The notes under the pieces were generated by a model. It worked only from the letters and a program-made list of their open reading frames with translations. It made no database searches and was not told the origin of the DNA. The translations under genes and the position numbers were made by a program. Positions 21,301 to 27,226 of a DNA stretch of 64,000 nt are shown piece by piece. This stretch comes from UBA1765 sp045615885 (lineage in GTDB: Bacteria > Fibrobacterota > Fibrobacteria > Fibrobacterales > Fibrobacteraceae), in assembly GCA_045615885.1 (NCBI GenBank), contig JAZLFR010000049.1, positions 1 through 64,000 of the forward strand. The letters are read 5' to 3'. Each line of letters opens with the position of its first letter. Position 1 is the first letter of the stretch.

Positions 21301-23308
21301 GCATTTCTTCCATGCCAGAATAAGCAACACCAGCACTATTACGAGCATTATTTTCAGTAGCCTTTTGCAACGCAAGATATTTGGAATTGCGCAATTTAAT
21401 ACTATTCTTTGCAAATGTTGCCGTTTTAGAAGAGATTTCTGCAACAAGGGCGACATTCGTTGCAAACTCAGCTGCTCTGCATATTTTGCCATACACAGCT
21501 CCAATACCAGATTCCTCCAATATGCTACAACCAACATCAAGAGCCTTGTCCGCAACATCTCTTGCAAATTCCAAATTGCCGATTGTCTCAAAAAGTTGCA
21601 ACAAATCCTTGTTGCTTTGAGCAAGGGAATATTCCTTGCGATTAACTTGAGCTTCCTTAAAAATGCCAACGGCTCCGCCAAAAGCGCTATACGAAGGCAC
21701 ATCAAAGCCGCCTTCATCATAAAAATTCAAACCATAATTTCCTAAATGACGGGCCGTCACCTTCATGCCTTTCGCAACCATGCCCGACAGATCACTAACC
21801 ATCTGCTTGTATTCAGGCGAAAAGCATTCAAGAACCGAACTGAACAATTCTGATCGGTATTCTTCTGGGATAAATGTTTCTAGCAATGACAAAATTTTTC
21901 TTGTCGTCTCTGGCAAATCGTTCAAATTCAATTTCAAAGAACGCAAGTCAGAGAATCCCTGCATATAGCGGTCAGCCATGTTCTTCAGGTTTTGCGCACC
22001 TTCAAAATATTTTCCAAGTTCAGAAAATTTGGAAAGGTCCATGCCTTCGACAATGCCTTGCGCATATTGAGAAAGCGCATTCATCTGTTCCGTCGGCAAA
22101 TCCACTTTGTTCTTCAGAGAATCCGCAAGCATGCCTGCAAGCATTTTCGAAGACACATGATTTTTCGTCTGTTCCCTGTAATCGTCAAAAGTCCTGCGCC
22201 CGTTACCAAGCGTAGGCAAGCCATACGAATAAACTACATTATAGTATGGGTGTGCAAAAGAATTCGCCTTCCCGACAGAATTCAAATATTGGGTAGATCC
22301 AGTCAACGACTCAACATCAACTTTCGCATTTGAAATCAGCTTTTTGTACCGAGAATCTCTAACATCGGCATCTTGCGTCAAATACCAAAGTGCAGGGTCA
22401 TCTATGGAATAGCCATTGAAAGTTTCTTGCATCGAACCTTTCAAATCCCCCCCCAAATCACTTGCAAGCCCAAGAACGAACTGCTTTATCAAATTGGTCA
22501 AAACATCATGCAAAGCACTTGTACCGCCAAGAACATAGGCAGCCATTACAAGAGGTAGCGCTGCAGAAAGATCCGCAGCATTCTTTGAAGAAAAATTAAA
22601 ATCGGAATTTATGCCGAGCAGCGCCTGGTCTGCAAAGCCAGTGCCTTCATGCGGCGTATCAAAAAAAAGCACATTGGAAATTTCGCCATGGTAGTCAGCA
22701 CTTTGAATGTATTCGCGCGCAACCATGCCACCCATGCCGTGCGCCACAACGACAAAATTCCAGGGAATCAAATCTGGCCTTGCAGCCTTCAAATCAGCGT
22801 AGCTTGGATTACGATTCTTCATCTTTTTCCAATCGGCAATCCAGGCATGAATCATGTTGCCAGCTTCAATTGAACCAGCAGCATATTCCTTCATTGTAAC
22901 ATCAAACCAATGTTCCTGCGCATCGTCCAAAATGGAGCCGACCTGCGGGAACAACTTGCAGGAAGTGGCTTTTTTAGCAACCCCACGCGAGCCAAATTCC
23001 TTCGCCAAATCGTGCGGGCTTGCAGCCGGATTCAAATACGGTCTGTAATAGACATTTGCACTATCAGAAAATTCAACAAGTTTCTCTGCGACGCCAGTTT
23101 TGCCAAAAGCCTCCGTCGCATAAACATTTTTACAGCCGGAACCATTCAATCCTTCACCGGAAGGCGCCATGCCATCGAGCAATACAAACAATGTTGACTT
23201 GCCCGGTTCTGCAATGTAGGCGAATGCAGGGCTGCAGGCAGAGAGAATGAGCGCAGAAAGACTGCAAAGGAGCAAATTCCTTTTGAGGGATTTTTTCAAA
23301 AAGTCCAT
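12380..23308 (-). CDS. Giant secreted surface protein: inactive-looking lipase fold, Ig-like, LamG, CBM3-like, sorting domain
   Basis: This is a 3642-residue, roughly 400 kDa exported protein. The signal peptide has a lipobox-like LSAC (Cys25) but also a possible AFA cleavage site six residues later. Residues about 35-330 resemble an alpha/beta hydrolase of the PGAP1/lipase type (VVVAHGMGGMVAREY, then DTPHEGTGF). The nucleophile position is Gly191 (codon GGC) where Ser is expected, so activity is doubtful. The long middle has several Ig-like modules beginning with D-x-x-x-P patterns (VDRTPPLVSA, LDTAAPKVTN) and a FlgD-like module near 1824-1858. A LamG domain lies at about 3070-3268, followed by two CBM3-like beta-sandwiches (about 3276-3381 and 3413-3524). 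The last 80 residues resemble a T9SS type A sorting domain. It is probably a cell-surface adhesin or carbohydrate-binding scaffold. AAGG precedes the ATG, and the upstream region carries the TTAATCAC array. Confidence 0.85.
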   Translation of the reverse strand: MDFLKKSLKRNLLLCSLSALILSACSPAFAYIAEPGKSTLFVLLDGMAPSGEGLNGSGCKNVYATEAFGKTGVAEKLVEFSDSANVYYRPYLNPAASPHDLAKEFGSRGVAKKATSCKLFPQVGSILDDAQEHWFDVTMKEYAAGSIEAGNMIHAWIADWKKMKNRNPSYADLKAARPDLIPWNFVVVAHGMGGMVAREYIQSADYHGEISNVLFFDTPHEGTGFADQALLGINSDFNFSSKNAADLSAALPLVMAAYVLGGTSALHDVLTNLIKQFVLGLASDLGGDLKGSMQETFNGYSIDDPALWYLTQDADVRDSRYKKLISNAKVDVESLTGSTQYLNSVGKANSFAHPYYNVVYSYGLPTLGNGRRTFDDYREQTKNHVSSKMLAGMLADSLKNKVDLPTEQMNALSQYAQGIVEGMDLSKFSELGKYFEGAQNLKNMADRYMQGFSDLRSLKLNLNDLPETTRKILSLLETFIPEEYRSELFSSVLECFSPEYKQMVSDLSGMVAKGMKVTARHLGNYGLNFYDEGGFDVPSYSAFGGAVGIFKEAQVNRKEYSLAQSNKDLLQLFETIGNLEFARDVADKALDVGCSILEESGIGAVYGKICRAAEFATNVALVAEISSKTATFAKNSIKLRNSKYLALQKATENNARNSAGVAYSGMEEMLSGAPHISLRAIDSAGLYIPLLLHQSTNAALSTYDDLKKVFGDSTQKMYALTLANFTSANLNAASGKNALTLKIASGKNVKHTDWALLPGFVARDFVREYRFVVDDFMPQEMQTLRFDFNSKVKVEYYRVGSVWNVKMLEEGKWIELGIVKTPISAEGEFRLDLEAVKELYKKVTNEDFVLASVQEDGPNLVSIYLVNKFGKTASQQFSYYFQATTPYIQEGWPKNLQVVSGLDSVDVHVSNLGNPYRVTNATVKLIFGTDTVAIANVKIDKISEQEKDAAWEQKWHLHASFKDYKFANEGSYTILWNIATETTKGSEQSSEYTLRTNVFLDKEKPQLSFDVKNANLTNGRRDGWWGNLLNIDSSEYFALRAVRVLAVQNADTLLLASAFDYSGTALRLTWNGNEEKLQTGNVKLVAEAIDYATPSASMANRLEKDDSLWNVVFNGDGSFANGINGVRVEQNVVIDKAAPTIAKKSVEIEGNRHAADTVKVNADSLLKIRFDIVENLLKRKAENIDLHIYFEDVDSLNSRVFLRNVTAKNDSIVPFVFEEPREQKLLDGLYKIYVELIDEAGNESGKIDLQKMLVVDRTPPLVSALLMSAPVYATAADVDGAIAYLSQSADYYRNRSDLDCYWSVASEAFELDYQETQKERNSKNGKKNTPFGLKFSNLDSLPGGRWLVKFGCYDAAGNFGSNIDVIGVGNRYPRLTYPTSMLDSTITFEQMVIRGIAPDPILPNGNERTASFKIEWRLAGADRWNDEGISYLQTNVDSYERNLAVWNRKKLPRGDYEIRLTTCNNVASEDVCTSDIQKVFLNELEKEESMLTLDLSIGDSLQKAGNSTEISVLLNGLDTSVWNLDARVEVVSPYGNSKALGARFLKNDVVASPFKGVPAELKNGLTIFQAANGEWTVHWQGIAEPLDPKVLPTLSLKYQKESIVFSEFVAASKEDSSLNVASMQLDDVRVPAYSISKSFDLGKFTNGLTLKFKSDSAFIIDVSTIAHADSMIYCGGNSRPLYNAIPKLRGSKTVFVEPDLYTAKFQWNGLTTSGLYPEAGEVNVLAVATAKNGGGKVVTGSLAWKMLKGDLELVSKQDSGVFIVSQGNDSTEIITLGKGNFGYEFGLKGHKAYVSAFVKNNKGDVIKTLLNKEQYVAGTALDAYGVNWDGSTDNGFAVTETGWYTIEIVAEDEDGNVESIKYPFELKYAGALLTAPTVGAEDMLPILEMDEAYVDTMGNLRYVGRADYVLKANIRANVLPDSEQVFKYRWEIDSDSSYQTPALYEASRFSMGIRRKRKAFDVAVVTAVSSIGYDLETEFWGSVQTCNPEKKSYLTQMQLHRVHFDESVDSGKVTLEKLKLNNNFEALAYNSRFGSYPIRVALKVFPIEAYPKIKKKMGDTTKLYTHVKATSELHIPSFVDGESWLGNSTADEWFSDFGQVNVFKEEMEFLYSSKNVSKSPKTMEHCSEDVGAEKSFVCGAAKATEENIDEFNPHKGMLKVSLNPHGATEYGFLDDLRDCGSFGYKGTVAKNLLIDMELKVLPQYWNPDFGMNNFANRYTRWDHSNKTIYGPEGYFHKSHARNSNFKNLFNGIKKTFDENYGLVTPFETQYFSMEENSANPLLFSDEINDVMEIQKSKFQFKFFGSGFTKKHYRGIVSDGVNFADFSQSSGLVDFGSKYDVKPLNVSIAVAPVMSSLDAVTYSSKTIPYPYRNESLDFTGDALCNQSNIRDVDRCLKYYQGASRLHYGLNDWNESLWEKNFLTGDLTVRNPVSESISKKDLNSLNSFEPIVGLNEKFSFNSPLQEFRIAVPKNEIRPYWYIMTKHLDTVSVNEMKTSFKEKLKLKLVSLQKNWKISKNADSVINKGVEKMDSIRYVRLVDSKATVEILDSTIVSRLALEKQNPKVALLRSGTYLKNEHFENMEILERDSLKQHPYFNVDTIGNSFGFIVRRNAKMPLARREKEIISLQGRIPGKETAWNLSYMKNGKILPIKQGVQHVAGAVEKLADFNVNSLQGNTSFFLTYGGSDGNVFFKQLDVHIGELVFPGDSALVQSMYGNVSVQFKPGSYDAPVDVTVRTATLSDYNTEVLKNVDPVGAIVEVLPSHVFGDSSTWPRVQVRITKESLGEKDPCEIKIYKMDFEKNILVPLESIEKVFMRGDSAVNVCGIKGTDKWDYALVSGMTRTFSTFAALTSSYADSMNVAFAQSEQNEKMVCGEMPLDSVWAGTANGMLRYPNPCTGNANYMLQLRLGQDVVVDKKGIAKGTLEWAAGRADIPSSALKFDSRFTVFDEMGSARQFVGPLVLLDTAAPKVTNAQISVKEDGTSRLVEVDGSFFDAESGVASVQMDLYWAGNLLESKTIFDQGRVAETFVLKRKLLDDCIGCKVSVVMTARDYGNNFVKTGMLEETVYPYPMSLVLWYPLQDGAGNVAVEAMGSKMDLSLSAVKTPWKIGNGMYLSTMNDVASPKQTWKGVDASAVSVEFVFKSWGFSSQNEYSILSWAGPSPWIFGIAKNGRYFFEYEGRGVTFSETVAKSVEEHLVLSLDGDEVKLYKDGVLADSKRLAKPFAWNSVGKPILGSHNGLISAKGTIADLRFYKAALSPDQVSALYQDFMNVDDDVAVELVCEIADENLDNTWVRPVVKLKNLGESDIVGAKLRYYYRGEGANVFAESFYPPKPMRVLADADDIYYAEFDFTESIAAHDSAYWGKGPQFGLHRDGYFPWNAADDPGVALLDAKGRLLKKSACHVSSKPAVANDVKVRALAKDAKDGSGQGSLVTMLVENTGTVALQGFEIRYYLRDASDKLQYDAYYSPFARHSLKHVGGNLHYVSYIYDDIVLNPGERSDFGSGVNFELHYSDWSNGFDASDDPSHHGLSAVDFVEADSIVVLDGNGNLLWGSVPEPEFATDAKVVRGNALSRDGDVVYITVAENAKYVLEVVNAAGLSLETLFEGSWKEGVHAVTLSAGSLRPGSYLVLRKDSQVLSWGLLR

Positions 23309-23470
23309 GGGGCCTTCGATTCAGAATCATATAACCAAACGGCCCGTGGGTAATCCCTGTTAGCCCATATACTTAATGCGGTATTTCACGCCAAATTTTT
23401 ATGCAAGTATAAAACGATTTTTTCATACCGTCAACCCCCATAAAGGCCCGTCTAAACACGCGAAAAATCG

Positions 23471-23550
23471 TTAATCACTTTTAATCAGCGATTTCAGAAG
23501 ATTTTCGCAAGTTTAATCACATTAATCACCCGTTAATCACTATTTTAATC
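23471..23550. promoter_or_regulatory. Helically phased TTAATCAC array upstream of the giant gene
   Basis: TTAATCAC or a close variant begins at 23471, 23481, 23513, 23522, 23533 and 23545, all in the same orientation. The steps of 10, 32, 9, 11 and 12 bp fit multiples of about 10.6 bp, placing all copies on one face of the helix. The array lies about 160-240 bp upstream of the giant gene and just past the V-ATPase terminator. It looks like a cooperative activator or repressor binding region. The remaining parts of the 23309-23634 spacer hold no gene. Confidence 0.6.
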
Positions 23551-23581
23551 GATTTGTAAAATTTTCATGGACACGCAAAAA

Positions 23582-23615
23582 AAACGGGGCTTGCATTCAG
23601 CAAGTCCCGTTTTTA
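23582..23615 (-). terminator. Terminator of the V-ATPase operon
   Basis: On the minus strand, AAAACGGGACTTGC and GCAAGCCCCGTTTT form a stem with one G-T pair around TGAAT, followed by a T-run. It lies 20 bp after the last K subunit stop. Confidence 0.85.
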
Positions 23616-23634
23616 CGTTCAAGAGTTTGTGAAA

Positions 23635-24090
23635 CTAGACAAAGCTCATCGAGAACACCATTACGAACAAGGCGATCGTTTCACCGACACCAAGCACCAT
23701 AAGGCTGTTCACAAGTCCCTTCCCTGTTTCTCCAAGGGTATTGCAGGCATTTGCAGCCGCCTTGCCCACGTACCAGGCAGAGAACATAATGCCAAGTCCG
23801 CCAAAGATTCCAATGCCAAGGCATGCTGCCCAGTTCTGGAAGCTTTCGTTAGCAGTTGCATTCAGAATGGAATTCATTAGCAACATGCCATAGATCGTCT
23901 GTGCGATCGGAGCACCGACGAACACGAGAAGCGTGAACATGGCGTTCTTCCCTTTAAGGTAGGCCTTTTTCCACGCACCGATCGCTGCCATGCCGGCCGT
24001 ACTGCAACCCATTGCAGAACCGACAGCAGAGAGACCGAGCGCAGCAGCTGCACCCATCTTTCCGAGAGTAACGATAGTTTGTTGATCCAT
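23635..24090 (-). CDS. V-type ATPase subunit K (proteolipid), copy 1
   Basis: This 151-residue, four-helix proteolipid is a two-hairpin duplication. It forms the membrane rotor ring that carries H+ or Na+. The second hairpin has the ion-binding Glu (VLGVGETIALF, about 137), while the first has Gln at the equivalent place (APIAQTIYGMLL), as in duplicated V-type proteolipids. I start at MDQQTIVTLG because it has AAGGA upstream and aligns with copy 2; a longer frame would add 19 unconvincing residues. It is the last gene of the operon. It differs clearly from copy 2, so the ring may be mixed or condition-dependent (inference). Confidence 0.93.
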   Translation of the reverse strand: MDQQTIVTLGKMGAAAALGLSAVGSAMGCSTAGMAAIGAWKKAYLKGKNAMFTLLVFVGAPIAQTIYGMLLMNSILNATANESFQNWAACLGIGIFGGLGIMFSAWYVGKAAANACNTLGETGKGLVNSLMVLGVGETIALFVMVFSMSFV

Positions 24091-24109
24091 ATTCAAATCC
24101 TTATAGGAG

Positions 24110-24260
24110 TGAGGACGCGAACTGCGTTCGCTTTGAGGTCGGCGCAATGCGCCTAGAGGAATGAGGCCTTTCTATTATTCAAGGTTTTTCTATTCATAAA
24201 CCTCTAGTGCCGAAGGCACGACCTCACACCTCAACGCCTTACGAAAGTAAGGCGTCCTCA
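24110..24260 (-). repeat. Structured inverted repeat between the two K genes (stacked-junction candidate)
   Basis: The spacer holds two inverted copies of a unit. Outer arms TGAGGAC/GTCCTCA (24110-24116, 24254-24260), middle arms TGAGGTC/GACCTCA (24134-24140, 24220-24226) and inner arms TAGAGG/CCTCTA (24154-24159, 24201-24206) can pair. Between them are four small perfect hairpins: GCGAAC-TGC-GTTCGC, GGCGC-AAT-GCGCC, GTGCC-GAA-GGCAC and CGCCTTAC-GAAA-GTAAGGCG. The stems differ between the two halves although the arms are conserved. Drawn as RNA or a DNA cruciform, it gives two stacked four-way junctions. It starts at the stop codon of K copy 2 and ends just before the ribosome binding site of copy 1. 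Confidence 0.7.
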
Positions 24261-24266
24261 GACCTA

Positions 24267-24728
24267 CTAAGCGAAAGTCTGGGTAGCAAACACCATTACG
24301 AACAAAGCAACAGTTTCAACGACACCGAGAACCATCAAGTAGTTCACCATGCCCTTGCCGGTTTCACCGAGAGCGTCGCAAGCAACCGCTGCGGCCTTGC
24401 CCTGGAACCATGCAGAAGCCATCATGCCGAGGCCGCCGAAGATACCTGCGCCGAGGCAAGCTGCCCAGTTGGTGAAGTCCTTGCCTTCTGCTGCGCCAAG
24501 GATGAAGTTCATGAGAAGCATGCCGTAAATGGTCTGGGAAATCGGAGCACCGACGAACACAAGGAGAGTGAAGAGAGCACTCTTGCCCTGAGCGTAAGCC
24601 TTCTTCCAAACTGCGATTGCAGACATACCTGCAGTACCGCAACCAAGAGCAGAACCGAGAGCACCGAGGCCGAGAGCTGCTGCTGCGCCCATCTTGCCGA
24701 GAGTAACCATGGTTTCGTGATCTAACAT
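24267..24728 (-). CDS. V-type ATPase subunit K (proteolipid), copy 2
   Basis: This 153-residue, four-helix proteolipid is paralogous to the gene downstream. The ion-binding Glu is in VLGVVETVALFV (about 139), and Gln lies in the first hairpin (APISQTIYGMLL). AGAGGA precedes the ATG. It follows subunit I by 24 bp, the usual position for K in this operon type. Of the two copies it is closer to the ATPase genes. The hairpin-rich spacer after it may set the ratio of the two K proteins (inference). Confidence 0.94.
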   Translation of the reverse strand: MLDHETMVTLGKMGAAAALGLGALGSALGCGTAGMSAIAVWKKAYAQGKSALFTLLVFVGAPISQTIYGMLLMNFILGAAEGKDFTNWAACLGAGIFGGLGMMASAWFQGKAAAVACDALGETGKGMVNYLMVLGVVETVALFVMVFATQTFA

Positions 24729-24752
24729 ATTTTTATCCTCTTCTTGTTATTG

Positions 24753-26594
24753 TTAATTGGTTTTCCGTTTCTTGAACGGGTTGAAGCTGAATCCGCTCCA
24801 TTGCAGATCCAAGCCATTGGAAAATTCGAGTGTATTCAAACGCACGGCGTGCACCGCGACACCCATCACGGCAAGTGCAATATTCAGGGCATGCACAAGG
24901 AGCAATACGATAGCTGCGCCAAGCAAGCCGCCCACGGAACCGAACATCGGCGAAAGCATTTCGCTAAAGGATTCCGCAATAGCTGCACCAGAAAGACCGA
25001 CTGCAAACAAACGGATGTAACTGATGACATCGACGAAATTGTTCACAATGTTAAGAGCGAGCATCGGAATGGAAATCCATTCTTCCTTGAGCTTGGAAGG
25101 CGGGACAGAGAACAGCACGAGCAATACGACACCTGCGATGAGCACATAGATCATCGGGGCGGAAGTCGGACCGCTGAAGAAGTTCCTGAACACTGCCGGG
25201 ACCTTGTCGCCAAGCACCATGTTCCCTGCGAGGAAGAACATGTACCAGGTAGAGAACAGCCAACCGAGCTGGGCAAGAGCAACGGTGCTCTTTTCCTTCA
25301 CCTTCACTGCAATGTTCCACACATGAGCAATTGTCAAGTGTACAACGGCAATGCAGAAGCAGAAGAACTGCATGTTCGGCTTTTCTCTAATCCACTCCAT
25401 GGCGCCCTTCAATGAATCCGGGCAGAACGAAGCGTTTGCGAGGTCGAGGTTTGCCACCCATGGAGCAATTTCTGGGCTAAGGCCAAGGTAGCTTGCATTG
25501 AGCACACCCCAAATGATGGTCATGACGCTCATCAAGTACATAAAGCTAAAGCCGGTGCTCTTGGAATTCGGGTTCTTTACGCGGGCAACGATCGTGAGAG
25601 CAAGGAACAAAAGTCCATAGAATGCATCACCGACGATGATTGCGAAGAACAAGCTAAAGAATGCAAGGAAAACTGCAGAAACGTCGATTTCACGGTAGCC
25701 AGGGGCAATGCCGATGATATCGTAAAGGAACTGCATAGGCTTAGCAACTTTGCTATGGGTCAAAAGTGTCGGGACCATGTCTTCTTCGGACGGGTCTTCT
25801 TCACGAACGCCCCAGCCATTTACCTTTGCAGCATCGCGAATTTCCTGCATGCGCGTAGCCGGGCAGAAACCCTGGATCATAGCGATGCCAGCTCCGCCGA
25901 GCATGCCGCTTGCAGCTTCCTGCAATGCATATTCATCGTCGGCATCGGCAAGTTCTTCACTGATGGAAGAACGTACGCCGGCAAGGGAATCCAAAGAAGC
26001 TTCTGCATTTGCAAGTTCAGACTTTGCAGCTTCGAGCTTCTGCCTCATTTCGGCAAGCGAAACGGTCGGCATTGGCATTTCGGCTGCTGCACTTACCTTT
26101 GCAGGAGCGCCACGGCTAATCACAGCGTAAGTATTGCCGTTGTTGTTTGCACCAAACGGAACTACGCAGGCATCGCCTTCAACAGAAATAGTCTTGTTAG
26201 CATCAACTTCGTAAAGCTTTACGAAAACGCCGTTTTCAGCAAGAGTGGCAACCGCATTCGGGTCCAAATTGCCAAAGGAATCAAAGCGATTCAAATCGTT
26301 CTGCAACTTGGAGATTTCGTCGGTAGCGTTCTTCTTGACCTGTACAAGTTCATGTACGGCTTCAACCGGCTTTTCGACCTGCTTCGGGGCAACGTTCTTC
26401 GGAGCCTTTTCTGGAATAGCTTCGAGAGCCTTGCGAACGTGAAGCACCTTGGCCTTTGCGGCATTGAGCTTTGTACCGGCTGGGGTGCAAAGCGGCGTCA
26501 CGTGCAAAATGCCCATGCCACGGAGAGCGTCCAAGGATTGTTCCTTGTCTTTTTCAAGGCACAGGATGGTCACCTTTTTCATGGGAGTAATCAT
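24753..26594 (-). CDS. V-type ATPase subunit I (membrane stator)
   Basis: The 613 residues have a cytoplasmic N-terminal half (about 1-300, with helical stretches around 60-110 and 180-220) and a C-terminal half with about seven membrane segments, equivalent to eukaryotic subunit a. It forms the ion half-channels against the K ring. The C-terminal region has the conserved ISYIRLFAVGLSGAAIAESF segment, whose Arg faces the ring Glu. GGAGG lies 7 nt before the first ATG. The ATG overlaps the subunit D stop by 4 bp. Confidence 0.94.
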   Translation of the reverse strand: MITPMKKVTILCLEKDKEQSLDALRGMGILHVTPLCTPAGTKLNAAKAKVLHVRKALEAIPEKAPKNVAPKQVEKPVEAVHELVQVKKNATDEISKLQNDLNRFDSFGNLDPNAVATLAENGVFVKLYEVDANKTISVEGDACVVPFGANNNGNTYAVISRGAPAKVSAAAEMPMPTVSLAEMRQKLEAAKSELANAEASLDSLAGVRSSISEELADADDEYALQEAASGMLGGAGIAMIQGFCPATRMQEIRDAAKVNGWGVREEDPSEEDMVPTLLTHSKVAKPMQFLYDIIGIAPGYREIDVSAVFLAFFSLFFAIIVGDAFYGLLFLALTIVARVKNPNSKSTGFSFMYLMSVMTIIWGVLNASYLGLSPEIAPWVANLDLANASFCPDSLKGAMEWIREKPNMQFFCFCIAVVHLTIAHVWNIAVKVKEKSTVALAQLGWLFSTWYMFFLAGNMVLGDKVPAVFRNFFSGPTSAPMIYVLIAGVVLLVLFSVPPSKLKEEWISIPMLALNIVNNFVDVISYIRLFAVGLSGAAIAESFSEMLSPMFGSVGGLLGAAIVLLLVHALNIALAVMGVAVHAVRLNTLEFSNGLDLQWSGFSFNPFKKRKTN

Positions 26595-27223
26595 GCGGCG
26601 GCCTCCTTACTGAGTGCATCTTGAGCTGCGGCCTTTGCAGAAGACTTGCCCTTGGCAATCTTGGAGCGTGCAACGCCGCTCGTCTGCTGGTCTCCGAGGA
26701 AGATGTTGATGGCGCGGATATGTTCCTTTGCTTCCGGGATCTTGACCTTTTCGAACAGGTTCACGCGCTGGCTCGTAGTACGGAGTTCAATGGAAAGAAG
26801 TTCGTACTGGCGTTCAAGAACACGGCGTTCAAGGCGGAGCGAAATGAGCCCCTGCAAGGCGCGGATACCATCGTCAAGCCAGACCGGAGTCGTAAAGAAA
26901 TCCGGCAGGTTCACATTAAAGTCCACCCCGTCGTATGTCGGAATACGCACACCGGCGATGTTTCCTTCGCCCTGGCGTACTTCCCTCACCGACAGGTACT
27001 TGGACCAATCGATAGGTTCGGCATAGAGAGAAATCCAGGAAGCCATGCCCTTGCGGAGCTTGTCTTCTTCGTCTCGCTTTGCCATCACCCTCTCCTGGAG
27101 CGTACGCATTTCCATCTGCAGCTGCTGCTTTTTCAAAAGCAGCGTCGGCAGGTAGCGCTGGAAGCGCTTGAGTGCGTCGCGTTCCGCCTTGAGGGCGTTT
27201 TTAGTTAACTTGACTTTCGCCAT
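26591..27223 (-). CDS. V-type ATPase subunit D (central shaft)
   Basis: This 210-residue subunit D forms the coiled-coil rotor shaft inside the A3B3 head. The N-terminal KVKLTKNALKAERDALKRF and the C-terminal helical region (RVNLFEKVKIPEAKEHIRAI) are typical. It follows subunit B by 3 bp and overlaps subunit I by 4 bp. The last 30 residues are Ala/Lys/Ser-rich and look disordered. Confidence 0.94.
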   Translation of the reverse strand: MAKVKLTKNALKAERDALKRFQRYLPTLLLKKQQLQMEMRTLQERVMAKRDEEDKLRKGMASWISLYAEPIDWSKYLSVREVRQGEGNIAGVRIPTYDGVDFNVNLPDFFTTPVWLDDGIRALQGLISLRLERRVLERQYELLSIELRTTSQRVNLFEKVKIPEAKEHIRAINIFLGDQQTSGVARSKIAKGKSSAKAAAQDALSKEAAA

Positions 27224-27226
27224 TAA

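Noticed and set aside
23471..23550. TTAATCAC repeats as a CRISPR array
   Set aside because: The units are only 8 bp with 1-24 bp gaps, without constant spacers or cas genes.
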